This document shows positions 25,333-34,407 of a stretch of DNA of 64,000 nt, piece after piece (position 1 is the first letter of the stretch; each line of letters begins with the position of its first letter). The notes below the pieces were generated by a model. The model ran no database searches, was not told where the DNA came from, and worked only from the letters and a program-made list of their open reading frames with translations. The stretch lies in contig CALVLV010000001.1 in the NCBI GenBank assembly GCA_944341075.1, positions 1 through 64,000 of the forward strand, read 5' to 3'. The stretch is from an uncultured Clostridia bacterium. GTDB lineage: Bacteria > Bacillota > Clostridia > Christensenellales > Borkfalkiaceae. The position numbers and the translations under genes are program-made.

Positions 25333-26233
25333 CCGAAAGTTTTCTGCCGTTTACAATATCCGCCGCCGAAAGCCGCTTTCCGCCCGCAAACTGCGCCTCG
25401 GTGACGCGCACGCAGCCATCGCCGCACCTTATTACTATGCCCTGCTTTGTTACGGACAGCACCTGCCCGCACGCTCCGCCCTCGCCCTCGCACGCAAACG
25501 CACGGTAAAAGTTGAGCGGCTGACCCTTGAAAGAGCAAAAGGCCGCGGGCGAGGGGCTCATGCCGTTTATAAGATTGCGCACGTCTGCCGCCGCTGCGGC
25601 AAAATTGATGCGCGCGTGTTCCTTTTTTATCTTTTTGCAGTAAGTGGCGCGGCCCTCGTCCTGCAAAAGCAGATTTTCGTCGCCCGCCTCTATAAGTTTA
25701 TACGCATCGCAGAGCGCCTCGGCAGAGAGCGCGGAAAGGCGCTCCGAGAGCTCGCCCGCCGTCTCCCCTTCGGCAATGGCGCACCGCTTTACAAGCAGAA
25801 TGTCGCCGCTGTCTAAGGCGAGTTCGGTCTTCATCACGGTCACGCCCGTCTGTGTTTTGCCCTCTAATATGGCCGATTGAACGGGCGAAGCGCCGCGCAG
25901 TTCGGGCAGCAGAGAGGCATGGGCGTTCCACACGCCCTTAGGAAAAACTTCAAGCACTTCCTGCGTGAGCAGCTGGCCGTAGGCGCAGGTGAACATTGCG
26001 TCGGCGCCGATGGCGGAAAGCTTATCCACGCAGTCGCGTATTTTATGAAATTGGTACACGGGTATGCCGCGTTCAACGGCATACTGCTTTACGGGCGGGG
26101 GCGTTAAGATCCCCTTTCGCCCCACGGGCTTATCTTCCTGAGTGACAACGGCTGCCACCTCCGCACCCATTTCCACAAGTGCGGCAAGGGGCGCCACCGC
26201 ATACTGCGGCGTGCCTGCGTATACTATCTTCAT
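25313..26233 (-). CDS. fmt: methionyl-tRNA formyltransferase
   Basis: A 306-residue enzyme that formylates initiator Met-tRNA. The formyl-THF/catalytic motif is NAHASLLPELRGASP, with the partner aspartate in ELALDSGDILL. An N-terminal Rossmann part (MKIVYAGTPQYAV) and a C-terminal OB fold (about 205-306) are both present. Its ATG follows the def stop without any gap, so the pair that adds and removes the formyl group is co-translated. Confidence 0.96.
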   Translation of the reverse strand: MKIVYAGTPQYAVAPLAALVEMGAEVAAVVTQEDKPVGRKGILTPPPVKQYAVERGIPVYQFHKIRDCVDKLSAIGADAMFTCAYGQLLTQEVLEVFPKGVWNAHASLLPELRGASPVQSAILEGKTQTGVTVMKTELALDSGDILLVKRCAIAEGETAGELSERLSALSAEALCDAYKLIEAGDENLLLQDEGRATYCKKIKKEHARINFAAAAADVRNLINGMSPSPAAFCSFKGQPLNFYRAFACEGEGGACGQVLSVTKQGIVIRCGDGCVRVTEAQFAGGKRLSAADIVNGRKLSVGDILE

Positions 26234-26701
26234 TCAGTTTTCCTCTTCGGAAAGGTCGAATATGTTTTCGGCCTTGTCTATATAGAGTATGCCATCGAGA
26301 TGGTCAAGCTCGTGGCAGACTGCGCGGGCAAAAAAACCTTCGGCCGTGAGCTTGTGTTTGCGGCCGTTCCTGTCGCGGTAAACCACCTTTACCTTTTCGG
26401 GACGGGTGACTATGCCCTGCTTGCCCTTTACCGAAAGGCAGCCTTCGGGGCCTGTCTGTTCGCCCTTTACATAGTAGATCTCGGGGTTGACAAGCTCGAA
26501 AAAGCCCTCCTCCACGTCTATTACCACCGCGCGGGCGTCTACGCCCACCTGGGGGGCGGCAAGCCCCGCGCCGTCCTCCGCGCGCACCGTCTGCTTCATG
26601 TCGTCGAGCAGTGTGCCGAGCGCGGCGTCGAAATTTTTAACCTCTTTGCATACCTTGCGCAGAATGGGGTCGCCCACCTGCACAACATACCTTTGTGCCA
26701 T
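26234..26701 (-). CDS. def: peptide deformylase
   Basis: A 155-residue metallohydrolase that removes the N-terminal formyl group from nascent proteins. The three family motifs are intact: GAGLAAPQVG, EGCLSV (metal cysteine) and HELDH (two metal histidines plus the catalytic glutamate). Length is that of the short type-1 enzymes. It is directly joined to fmt; an 840-base repeat-filled gap separates it from priA upstream. Confidence 0.96.
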   Translation of the reverse strand: MAQRYVVQVGDPILRKVCKEVKNFDAALGTLLDDMKQTVRAEDGAGLAAPQVGVDARAVVIDVEEGFFELVNPEIYYVKGEQTGPEGCLSVKGKQGIVTRPEKVKVVYRDRNGRKHKLTAEGFFARAVCHELDHLDGILYIDKAENIFDLSEEEN

Positions 26702-26739
26702 ATTTATACCTCTGTTATATGATAGTTGTGAATTTATGT

Positions 26740-27537
26740 TGTTCTATCCCTCAGTCAGCCGTCGCCCGCCGGCTTCCTTAATGCCTGCGCATTAAAGGCA
26801 AATCCCACCGGTATATTCTCACAAGTTCGAATATACCACCTCCCTTAATAAGGGAGGCACGATTGAGGAATAGATTTCTCCGCTCGCTACCGCTCGGTCG
26901 TAAGGAGCAAAGCGACGGAATAGCTATTGTTCGCCGCAGGCGCAATAGAGTCAATGACAATTATTTTATAAAATAATAAATGTGCGCAAGACAATAACCG
27001 AACCCCTCAGTCAACTGCGTTGCCAGCTCCCCTTAGGCAGAGGAGCCTATATTATGGAACATTTAAAATAATGAATGTGCGCAAGGCGGGTTTCCCGCCG
27101 CAGCAGGACACAATTTGCTGCGGTCAGCAGGCTCACCGGAGGTGAATGGCGGCATTCCTATAATCGGGGGCGCTACAAGCCGAGTGCCAATAGCTTGAAT
27201 TAGATTTAAAGCGGGCATATCACAACATCTGCTGTGTTAAAGCCCTTGAACGTGCTACCTGGCACGCTCTGCGGGCTTTGCCTTGCAATCTGCCGCAATT
27301 TGCCCGCTTTAAATTGCTACGCACCCTTAAAGAGCGTATTTTGCGGTGAATTGGTGCGACAGACGAAGCAGCAATACCCACTGAGGTATTGCAATGAGGA
27401 TGAGCGGCAAAGCATGCAAAAGCCGCCTTTAAGGGCTGGTTAAAACTATTTGCACTCGGCTTAATGCCGCCAGAGGAACTTGGTTCCTCAAACTCACGAA
27501 TTTTTTCGCACTCGGCCAGGGCGAAAAAATTGTGAAC
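26740..27537. repeat. large repeat mosaic between priA and def
   Basis: It includes type-C units near 26745-26870 and 27000-27055, a type-D segment (GATTTCTCCGCTCGC... to AATAGAGTCAATGACAATTATT) at 26866-26975, and a type-A copy on the minus strand whose hairpin (27496-27531, arms AATTTTTTCGC and GCGAAAAAATT) begins four bases after the priA stop. Inside the type-A copy, 27155-27440 is a different filler flanked by an inverted pair (AATGGCGGCATTCC... CTACAAGCCGAGTGCCAATAG versus TTTGCACTCGGCTTAATGCCGCCA). No gene is supported. Confidence 0.7.
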
Positions 27538-27541
27538 CCTT

Positions 27542-29713
27542 TTACGACAAATTCACCGGGTTTTCTTCCACATACACCAACGCTTTGGCGGTGGTGTACT
27601 TGACCGCGAGCGAATATATCTGCGGCAACAGAGCCTCGCCCTCCAGCCGCATGAGCACCTGATAGCGCACGCGGCCCTGTATTTTTTTTATGGGCGAATG
27701 CATTTTGTTTAAGAATATGAACTCCTGCGGGTACTTTTGCCGCAGTTCCTCCGTGCCGAAGTATACGCCCTTGAGCGCCTCAAGCGCGGGGGCGTCCTCC
27801 TCTGCGGTGACCATTACGCGGCAGATGAGCGAAAAGGGCGGAAAGCGCGTGGCTTTGCGCAGGTTGATCTCGTTGTTGAAAAAGCCGAGGTAGTCGTAGT
27901 TCACCGCATAGCGTAGTATGTAATTTTCGGGCGAGTAGGTCTGCAGCACCACCTTGCCCGCCTCGCCGGCGCGGCCGCTGCGCCCCGCCACCTGTGTTAT
28001 GAGCTGAAAGGTGCGTTCGCCCGAGCGGTAGTCGGAAAAATGCAGGCTCATGTCGGCGTCGAGTATGCCCACGAGCGTGACCGAGGGGAAGTCGTGCCCC
28101 TTGGCTATCATCTGCGTGCCCACGAGTATGTCGGCGTTTTTATCGGCAAACTGCTTGAGTATTTTATAGTGCCCCTCCTTGCCCGACGTGGTGTCTACAT
28201 CCATGCGCAGTATGCGGGCGGCGGGGAACAGTTTTTTCAGTTCGGATACCACGCGCTGCGTGCCCGTGCCGCCGTAGCGCAGGTGCAGGCCGCCACATTC
28301 GGGGCAGGCGCGCGGAAGGCGGTACTTTGCCCCGCAGTAGTGGCACTTTAAACAGTTTTCTTCGGAATGGTAGGCAAGCGGCACGTCGCAGTGCTCGCAC
28401 TTGAGCGAATACCCGCAGTCCTGGCAGATGACGGTGTGCGAATACCCCCGCCTGTTTAAAAATATTATGGCCTGGTTGCCGCCCGAAAGCGTGGCGGCAA
28501 GCTCTTCGCGCAGGGCTGCGGAGAAGGGGGAGTTGTTGCCCCGCTTTACCTCCCTGCGCATGTCGGCTATGGTTATGTGCGGCAGCGGCCTGCCGTTTAT
28601 GCGCTGCGTGAGCGTGATGAGGTTATATTCGCCGCTGACCGCCCTTTGGTAAGTTTCCACCGAGGGGGTGGCGCTGCCGAGTATGAGTTTGCAGCCGTTG
28701 TGCGCGGCGCGCATTTTGGCAACTTCTATCGTAGAGTAGCGGGGAGCGGATTCCGAAAAATACGAGCTGTCGTGCTCCTCGTCTATTATTATCACGCCTA
28801 TGTTTTCCAGCGGCGAAAATATGGCGCTGCGCGCGCCTATGGCTATCTTCGACTCTCCCGTGCGCAGCCTCCACCATTCGTCGAACCGTTCGCCCGCCGA
28901 AAGCCCGCTGTGCAGTATGGCGGCCTGTTCGCCGAAACGGCGTTTAAGCTGCGAAAACATCTGCGGGGTCAGCGAAATTTCGGGCACCAGAAATATGGCG
29001 GTCTTGCCCTGCTGCAGGGCGCGGCTTATCAGGTTCAGGTATATCTCCGTTTTGCCGCTGCCCGTTACGCCGTGAATGAGCTGCACCGTTTTTTGCGACT
29101 TTTCAATGCTGTCAAGAGCGGCGGCCTGCGCGGGGGTGAGCACCTTGCCCGCCTCGCTTCCGCCTTCGTACCCGCCGGGCGCGCGGTTTACCTTTACCTT
29201 ATACACCTGCGCGCCGCCCTTTTCCACAACGCCGTTTACGGCGCCGCGGCCGAACTTTTCGCAGCAGAAAGTATATTCGGCGGGGCTGTGCCCCTTGAGG
29301 TATTCAAAAAACTCCACCTGTTTTTTTGCCGACTTGGGCAGTACTATGCCGCAATCTGCCAGCTTTACGTACTTTTTATACACCTCGTGCACGCGGCCCG
29401 AGCGCATTTCCGCAGGCAAAAACAGCCGCAGCGCCACGGCCTTGGGCACGCGGTAGCGCTCCGAAAGCCCGTTCATCAGGGCGAAGCACTCCTCCACCAG
29501 GGCGGGAGGCTCGTCATACACATACGAAAGCGGCTTTATTTTTTCGGGCGGGTAGCTGCTGCTTTTTGAAACGCCCACAACAAAGCCGTCTATCACCCTG
29601 CCGCCGAAGGGCACCTTTACCCTGCACCCCGCACGCAACGATTCGCCGCAGGAATATTCAAATATCTTGTCCACCTGACTGTGGGCTATATCTACTATGA
29701 CCTGTGCAAACAT
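27542..29713 (-). CDS. priA: primosomal replication restart helicase PriA
   Basis: A 723-residue 3'-5' helicase that reloads the replisome at stalled forks. Walker A is GVTGSGKTEIYL, Walker B IIIDEEHDSSY, and motif III LGSATPSVET. The zinc-binding insertion has eight cysteines (CQDCGYSLKCEHC... CLKCHYCGAKYRLPRACPEC). The C-terminal QVAGRSGRAGEAG block is motif VI. The N-terminal fork-binding domain begins FAQVIVDIAHSQVDKIFEYS. In B. subtilis coaBC precedes priA; it is absent here. Confidence 0.96.
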   Translation of the reverse strand: MFAQVIVDIAHSQVDKIFEYSCGESLRAGCRVKVPFGGRVIDGFVVGVSKSSSYPPEKIKPLSYVYDEPPALVEECFALMNGLSERYRVPKAVALRLFLPAEMRSGRVHEVYKKYVKLADCGIVLPKSAKKQVEFFEYLKGHSPAEYTFCCEKFGRGAVNGVVEKGGAQVYKVKVNRAPGGYEGGSEAGKVLTPAQAAALDSIEKSQKTVQLIHGVTGSGKTEIYLNLISRALQQGKTAIFLVPEISLTPQMFSQLKRRFGEQAAILHSGLSAGERFDEWWRLRTGESKIAIGARSAIFSPLENIGVIIIDEEHDSSYFSESAPRYSTIEVAKMRAAHNGCKLILGSATPSVETYQRAVSGEYNLITLTQRINGRPLPHITIADMRREVKRGNNSPFSAALREELAATLSGGNQAIIFLNRRGYSHTVICQDCGYSLKCEHCDVPLAYHSEENCLKCHYCGAKYRLPRACPECGGLHLRYGGTGTQRVVSELKKLFPAARILRMDVDTTSGKEGHYKILKQFADKNADILVGTQMIAKGHDFPSVTLVGILDADMSLHFSDYRSGERTFQLITQVAGRSGRAGEAGKVVLQTYSPENYILRYAVNYDYLGFFNNEINLRKATRFPPFSLICRVMVTAEEDAPALEALKGVYFGTEELRQKYPQEFIFLNKMHSPIKKIQGRVRYQVLMRLEGEALLPQIYSLAVKYTTAKALVYVEENPVNLS

Positions 29714-29839
29714 ACCATACCTTTACCGCCACGGCGGCGGCAACGTGCGCAATAGGGGCGGCAATATGCCGCAATCAATGCATTTTTTACCGTACAAAAC
29801 GGCAAAATGCCGCAGACAACATATATTACATACAGGCAA

Positions 29840-29893
29840 ATAAGCAAATAAGCAAATAAGCCCCGCGCACAAACAGCGCGGGGCCGGCTTTTG
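29840..29893 (-). terminator. possible terminator after rpoZ, with tandem octamer
   Basis: GCCCCGCGC-TGTTTGT-GCGCGGGGC forms a nine-bp stem just after the rpoZ stop. Instead of a plain T run it is followed by three tandem copies of GCTTATTT (minus strand). Termination is likely but may be leaky, since priA follows. Confidence 0.6.
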
Positions 29894-30106
29894 TTAATCC
29901 TTGGCGCTTATCACCTTGCCGCTTGCTATCTCGTTGCAGGCAACGGTGATCTCCTTCATCTTGTTGGGCAGCTCCCTGCCGTTGTTCTGCTCGATTATCT
30001 GGCGCGCACGCTTTGCAACGACCACGCACAGTTCGTAGCGCGAGGCGTCGTGTCCGTCCGCAGAAAGTTTTGCTAAAAGTTCGTCTACCGCAGGTTTGTT
30101 TATCAT
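29894..30106 (-). CDS. rpoZ: RNA polymerase omega subunit
   Basis: A 70-residue protein starting MINKPAVDELLAKL, with the omega hallmark SRYELCVVVAKRARQI (RNAP beta'-binding) and the acidic/helical tail. Start 30106 overlaps the gmk stop (ATGA) and AAGGAGG lies inside gmk just upstream. Gene order gmk-rpoZ is the standard one in Firmicutes. Confidence 0.93.
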   Translation of the reverse strand: MINKPAVDELLAKLSADGHDASRYELCVVVAKRARQIIEQNNGRELPNKMKEITVACNEIASGKVISAKD

Positions 30107-30678
30107 TTTAAAGCCTCCTTTTGCTCTTCTATGATCTCCAGAATTTTCCGCGCCGCAACTTCGGCGTCGTCGTTTACGACGCAATAGTCGTACATATCCT
30201 TTTTTGAAAGTTCGTACTCCGCGCGCTGCATGCGCTGGGCTATCTTTTCCCCGCTTTCGGTGCCCCTGCCGCACAATCTTGCGGCAAGCTCTTCCATGCT
30301 TGGAGGAAGAAGCATTATAAGCACCGCCGAGGGGTGCGCGCGCTTTACCTGAAGGGCGCCGTCTACCTCTATCTCCAGTATTACGTCGCTTGTTTCAAGC
30401 GACTTTTCCACAAACGCCCGGGGAGTGCCGTAATAGTTGGAAAAGTGCTGCGAATACTCCAAAAGCTGACCGCCCTGTATCATATTTTCAAACTTTTCTT
30501 TTGTGACGAAAAAGTATTCAATGCCCTCCCTCTCCCCTTCGCGCGGGGCACGGGTGGTGCACGAAACGCTCTCCTTTAAATCGGGGCGGAGGGCGAACAT
30601 GATTTTTATCACCGTGCCCTTGCCTACGCCCGAAGGGCCGCTTATTACGGCGAGCACGTGTTTTTTGCCGTTATTCAA
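30103..30678 (-). CDS. gmk: guanylate kinase
   Basis: A 191-residue enzyme phosphorylating GMP to GDP. The P-loop is ISGPSGVGKGTV; the GMP-binding motif is SCTTRAPREGEREGIEYFFV; and DVILEIEVDGALQVK is the conserved core strand. It overlaps yicC by eight bases upstream and rpoZ by four downstream, so the three are translationally coupled. remA (DUF370), which lies between yicC and gmk in B. subtilis, is missing. Confidence 0.96.
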   Translation of the reverse strand: MNNGKKHVLAVISGPSGVGKGTVIKIMFALRPDLKESVSCTTRAPREGEREGIEYFFVTKEKFENMIQGGQLLEYSQHFSNYYGTPRAFVEKSLETSDVILEIEVDGALQVKRAHPSAVLIMLLPPSMEELAARLCGRGTESGEKIAQRMQRAEYELSKKDMYDYCVVNDDAEVAARKILEIIEEQKEALK

Positions 30679-31543
30679 TGTTCTGTACCTGTTCGCGTAT
30701 TTTTTCTATCTCGTTCTTCAGGTCAAGCCCGCAGCGGGTGATTATTATATCGTTGCTCTTGGAGCAGATGGTGTTGGTCTCCCTGTTGAACTCCTGCACG
30801 AGGAAGTCGAGTTTGCGGCCGACTATGGGCGAGAGGCATATCTCCCTGAACTGGTCTATGTGCGAGCCGAGGCGGGTGAGCTCTTCATCTATGTTCGACT
30901 TGTCGGCAAACACCGCCACCTCTGAAAGCAGCCTGCCCTGGTCGACCTCTGCGCCGGCAAGGTACTTTTCCACCTTGTCCTTAAGGCGCGAGCGGTAATC
31001 TTCGGCCACCAGCGGGGCGCGTTCGGCTATTTTAGCCACAAGCCCCTCTATTCTATGCATGCGGGCAAGCATGTCCGCCTTAAGCTTTTCTCCCTCTTTA
31101 AGGCGCATGGCGTTCAGGTTTTCAAGCGCGGCAGAAAGGGCGCTGTTCAAAGCGGAGAGTATTTCGTCGTCGGCACACTGGCTTTCGTCGCGCAGCACCA
31201 CGTCGGGCATGCGCAGAAGGGCGGTTGCGGTGAGGTCGAATTCCACGCCCGCAACTTCGGCAAGCCTTTTTGCGGCGGAGGCGTATGCCAGAGCGGCGCC
31301 CTCGTCAAGGCTCAGGCTTTTGGCCTTTTCGCGCTTGTCCGAAAGGGTGACGTATACGTCGGCGTGGCCACGGGTGAGCTTTTCGCGTATTTTTCCGCGC
31401 AACACCTCTTCGTATGCGGCGAAGATTTTGGGGCACTTGAGCGAGACGTCAAGGTAGCGGTTGTTGACCGTTTTTACTTCTACCGTGAGCTCTATGCCCC
31501 CGCTTTTATATTCTCCCCTTCCGTAGCCGGTCATGCTGAGCAT
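30671..31543 (-). CDS. yicC: YicC-type endoribonuclease
   Basis: A 290-residue protein of the YicC/YloC family, shown in other bacteria to be an RNA endonuclease. The family start LSMTGYGRGEY and the VEVKTVNNRYLDVSLKCP block are clear, as are the C-terminal RKLDFLVQEFNRETNTICSK and the DLKNEIEKIREQVQNIE end. The ATG at 31543 follows GGGGG; the longer frame has no ribosome binding site. First gene of the yicC-gmk-rpoZ unit, with a consensus-like promoter upstream. Confidence 0.93.
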   Translation of the reverse strand: MLSMTGYGRGEYKSGGIELTVEVKTVNNRYLDVSLKCPKIFAAYEEVLRGKIREKLTRGHADVYVTLSDKREKAKSLSLDEGAALAYASAAKRLAEVAGVEFDLTATALLRMPDVVLRDESQCADDEILSALNSALSAALENLNAMRLKEGEKLKADMLARMHRIEGLVAKIAERAPLVAEDYRSRLKDKVEKYLAGAEVDQGRLLSEVAVFADKSNIDEELTRLGSHIDQFREICLSPIVGRKLDFLVQEFNRETNTICSKSNDIIITRCGLDLKNEIEKIREQVQNIE

Positions 31544-31612
31544 GGTTGCGCCCCCTTTTATTCTGATCTGTTGCGGCGCCTTTGAGCCGCGCAAAACATT
31601 GTTTCAGGTTAT

Positions 31613-31641
31613 ATTATAGCAAACCGCGGCGAAAAATACAA
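31613..31641 (-). promoter_or_regulatory. promoter of yicC-gmk-rpoZ
   Basis: TTGTAT (31636-31641) and a perfect TATAAT (31613-31618) are 17 bp apart on the minus strand. Predicted start near 31606, about 60 bases before yicC. Confidence 0.8.
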
Positions 31642-31729
31642 GCGGTTTATAATATTACGGAAAATTTTGCACGCTTTTTTGCCCTTTTATTTGCCTTTGT
31701 AAGCGGCGGTGCGCCATGCGGGCGGCCGC

Positions 31730-32380
31730 CTAAAAGTCGGGGCGGTCGTTTTCCTCCAGCCCGCGCCTGCGGGTAGTGACAAGGCGGTAGGTGTTCTGCG
31801 GGTTGGTTTCGAACAGCGTTACGGAGCGGTTTGAGGTAGCCAGCCCGCCCGAAGTTTCGGCAAAGAACGCCGTTTTGCCCGCGCACATCACCACGGGCAC
31901 GCCGTACAGGTAGGCATATGCCCGCGCGAGCACGGCGGGAACTACGTCGCGGGCCTGTTCCATTACCACGGCAAACAGGTTGCAGCCGCACGCGGCCAGG
32001 GCGCGCATGCCTTCGGGGAAATACATGTCGTTTTCTATGCACACGCCCACCTTATAGCCGCACACCGTATAAAGCCCCAGGCAGGCGCCGCTCTTATAGT
32101 CCTCCCCTCCGAACACGTGGGTCATGTCGCTTATTCCCAGCAGTTTGCCCCTGTCCGCCACGGCGGCGGACTTGCGCAGCACCCCGCGCGAGCAGGTTAT
32201 GCACCCGCACACTACGCCGCAGCCGCACGCGCGGGAGAGGCGGGCGACCTCTTCAAACTTATCGGTCTTGCCGTCGAGCTCGCTGCCGTAGTCCACCCTG
32301 CCAAGCCAATCGAAGCCGTAAATTGCCAGGTCGCAGCGCGGCAGTTTTTGCGCAGACCCCGTAACCACACATACCTTCAT
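31730..32380 (-). CDS. nitrilase-fold protein lacking the catalytic triad
   Basis: A 216-residue protein resembling carbon-nitrogen hydrolases. The best match is YKVGVCIENDMYFPEGMRAL, which lines up with the family's catalytic segment (G-V-x-I-C-Y-D-x-R-F-P-E). The position of the catalytic cysteine is a glutamate here. The usual Glu (in a PE motif) and Lys (in an RK-x-H-L motif) are also not seen at the expected places. At 216 residues it is shorter than the usual 260-280. It is probably a non-catalytic member, or an enzyme with changed chemistry. It is cysteine-rich. Divergent from the M1 peptidase gene; the downstream neighbour is yicC. Confidence 0.6.
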   Translation of the reverse strand: MKVCVVTGSAQKLPRCDLAIYGFDWLGRVDYGSELDGKTDKFEEVARLSRACGCGVVCGCITCSRGVLRKSAAVADRGKLLGISDMTHVFGGEDYKSGACLGLYTVCGYKVGVCIENDMYFPEGMRALAACGCNLFAVVMEQARDVVPAVLARAYAYLYGVPVVMCAGKTAFFAETSGGLATSNRSVTLFETNPQNTYRLVTTRRRGLEENDRPDF

Positions 32381-32493
32381 ACCCTACATTTTATTAAACG
32401 GGCGGGCAGTTTTGTGAAAAAATTTTTGCCGCGACCTGAAAAATTTATTAAAAAAAGCAATAGCGCGGCGGCAAGGGCATACAATATTGTGCT

Positions 32494-33924
32494 ATGAAAA
32501 AATTATTTATCTGCATAATCATCGCGACGGCGCTGGCGCTGCCCTTAGGTGCTGCGGCATGCACGAGCAAGCCCGACAGAACGGCGTACAGCATAACGGC
32601 CGAATACGACGACGAGAGCGGCACTCTTACCGCCGAGTGCACGGTGGACTATTACAATGGCGGCGAAGATACCGACGTTATAAAGTTCAACCTGTACGGC
32701 AACGCATACCGCAAGGGCGCGCTGTATAAGCCCGTTTCGGGCGAGTTCGCCACACGCGCGTACTACGGCGGCGCAAGCTACGGCGCCATGGAGATAGAGA
32801 ACGTGAGCGGCGCAGAGAGCTGGCAGGTGTGCGGCGAAGACAGCAACATACTCGAAGTCACTCTGCCCGAAAGGCTGCCGGGCGGCGGGCGCGCGCAGGT
32901 GAGCATAAGCTACACGCTTGAACTTGCAAACATAAACCACCGCACGGGCATAACGCGCCACACGGTAAACTTAGGCAACTTTTACCCCATAGCCTGCGTG
33001 CGCAGCGGCGGGGGCTTTATTGAAGTGCCATATTACAGCGACGGCGACCCCTTTATGAGCGATTGCGCCGACTATATGGTGGAAATAACCGTGCCAGACG
33101 GGTATACCGTTGCCGCGGGCGGCACATGCGAAAGGCAGGGGAACACCGTGCACTGCACGCTGGAAAATGCGCGCGATTTTGCCATGGTGCTCTCTAACGA
33201 GTTCAAAAAACTTGAATGCGACGCAGACGGCACCGCGGTGACCTATTACTATTACGACGACGACAACGCCGAAACCGCGCTCGACGCCGCCGCACAGAGC
33301 CTTTTATACTTTGAGGAGAAGTTCGGTGAGTACGAATACCCCTCCTACACCGTAGTGCAGACGGGCTTTGCCGCGGGCGGAATGGAATACCCCGCATTTG
33401 CCATGATAAGCGACGGGCTGGAGCCGGCCGACGCCATATATGCCACCGTGCACGAAACGGCGCACCAGTGGTGGTACGCCATGGCGGGCAGCGACCAGAT
33501 TAACAACGCATGGCAGGACGAAGGGCTTGCCGAATACAGCGCGCTGTGCTTTTTTGAAGAGCACCCGAACTACGGCTTTACGCGCACAGGGCTGATAAAT
33601 TCCGCAACCGAGGCATACAGGGCATACTATAGCGTATATAACCAGATTTTCGGCGACGCCGACACCACCATGGGCAGGCACCTTAAGGACTTTGTGAGCG
33701 ACTACGAATATGTGAACATAGCCTATAACAAGGGACTGATAATGTTCGACAGCCTGCGCACGTCTATCGGCGACGACAGGTTTTTCAAGGGCCTGAAAGA
33801 CTATTTTGAAAGGGCAAACGGAAAGATAGCCACCCCCGAACAGCTGATAGAAAGTTTTACCGCCACGGGCGTGGATATAGCCGGCTTTTTTGACAGCTTT
33901 TTAGAGGGGAAGATAATCATCTGA
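32494..33924 (+). CDS. M1-family zinc metallopeptidase, lipoprotein
   Basis: A 476-residue secreted aminopeptidase-like protein. It begins with a signal peptide ending in LGAAAC, a lipobox. An N-terminal beta domain (about 30-240) precedes the peptidase core. The zinc site is HETAHQWWYAMAG with the third ligand E 19 residues later (AWQDEGLAEY), the M1 signature HExxH-x18-E. GGMEYP replaces the usual GAMEN exopeptidase motif. Length is short for M1 because C-terminal domains are absent. No Shine-Dalgarno sequence is visible, and TACAAT lies eight bases upstream, so the mRNA may be leaderless. The stop is followed after three bases by a type-A repeat. Confidence 0.88.
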   Translation: MKKLFICIIIATALALPLGAAACTSKPDRTAYSITAEYDDESGTLTAECTVDYYNGGEDTDVIKFNLYGNAYRKGALYKPVSGEFATRAYYGGASYGAMEIENVSGAESWQVCGEDSNILEVTLPERLPGGGRAQVSISYTLELANINHRTGITRHTVNLGNFYPIACVRSGGGFIEVPYYSDGDPFMSDCADYMVEITVPDGYTVAAGGTCERQGNTVHCTLENARDFAMVLSNEFKKLECDADGTAVTYYYYDDDNAETALDAAAQSLLYFEEKFGEYEYPSYTVVQTGFAAGGMEYPAFAMISDGLEPADAIYATVHETAHQWWYAMAGSDQINNAWQDEGLAEYSALCFFEEHPNYGFTRTGLINSATEAYRAYYSVYNQIFGDADTTMGRHLKDFVSDYEYVNIAYNKGLIMFDSLRTSIGDDRFFKGLKDYFERANGKIATPEQLIESFTATGVDIAGFFDSFLEGKIII

Positions 33925-33927
33925 CAT

Positions 33928-34115
33928 GTTCACAATTTTTTCGTGCTGGCCGAGCGCGAAAAAATTCGTGATTTTGAGAAACCAGGTTTCTCTTCGCGCG
34001 ACTTTTAAGGGCCCACTATTGCATAGTCGCGCGAATTCACTTCCGGTGAGCCGGCTTGCGCCGCAAATGCAGTCGCGCTTAACGGCGAACTAAATTCGCC
34101 TTGCGCACGTTAATT
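33928..34115 (+). repeat. type-A stop-anchored repeat after the M1 peptidase gene
   Basis: GTTCAC starts three bases after the stop, followed by a hairpin with arms AATTTTTTCG(T)GC and GC(G)CGAAAAAATT around TGGCCGA, then CGTGATTTTGAGAAACC, CGCGCGACTTTTAAGGGCCC, CGCGAATTCACTTCCGGTGAG and GTTAATTATTAAAAATAA. It is the short form, lacking the middle module of 13551-13805. A type-D fragment (about 34127-34180) and a type-C end (about 34240-34267) follow. Confidence 0.8.
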
Positions 34116-34272
34116 ATTAAAAATAATTGTCATTTCGCGTGAGGAGCGTGAGCGACGCTACTTTGCGGAGAGCTCCCTTTGGGAAACCGCAAACCTGCGA
34201 CCATACACTACACGCACGGCGAGACACTGGCTTGCGGGAACTTAAGCGACAGCCTGACTGAGGGATAGTAAA

Positions 34273-34303
34273 GCAGCGGGGCGCCATTAAGGCGCCCCGC
34301 TGC
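34273..34303. terminator. hairpin, possible terminator
   Basis: GCAGCGGGGCGCC with GGCGCCCCGCTGC forms a perfect 13-bp stem with a short loop. The following TTTAAAT is a weak T run. It lies between the M1 gene and the small convergent frame at 34408-34562. Confidence 0.5.
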
Positions 34304-34407
34304 TTTAAATAAATTACAAAAAACAACGCTATATTTAAAAACACAAAGCCATGTTTATAACATAAAAACTTACACAAATTGCCCGTTGTATACCGCATAT
34401 GTGGCGG

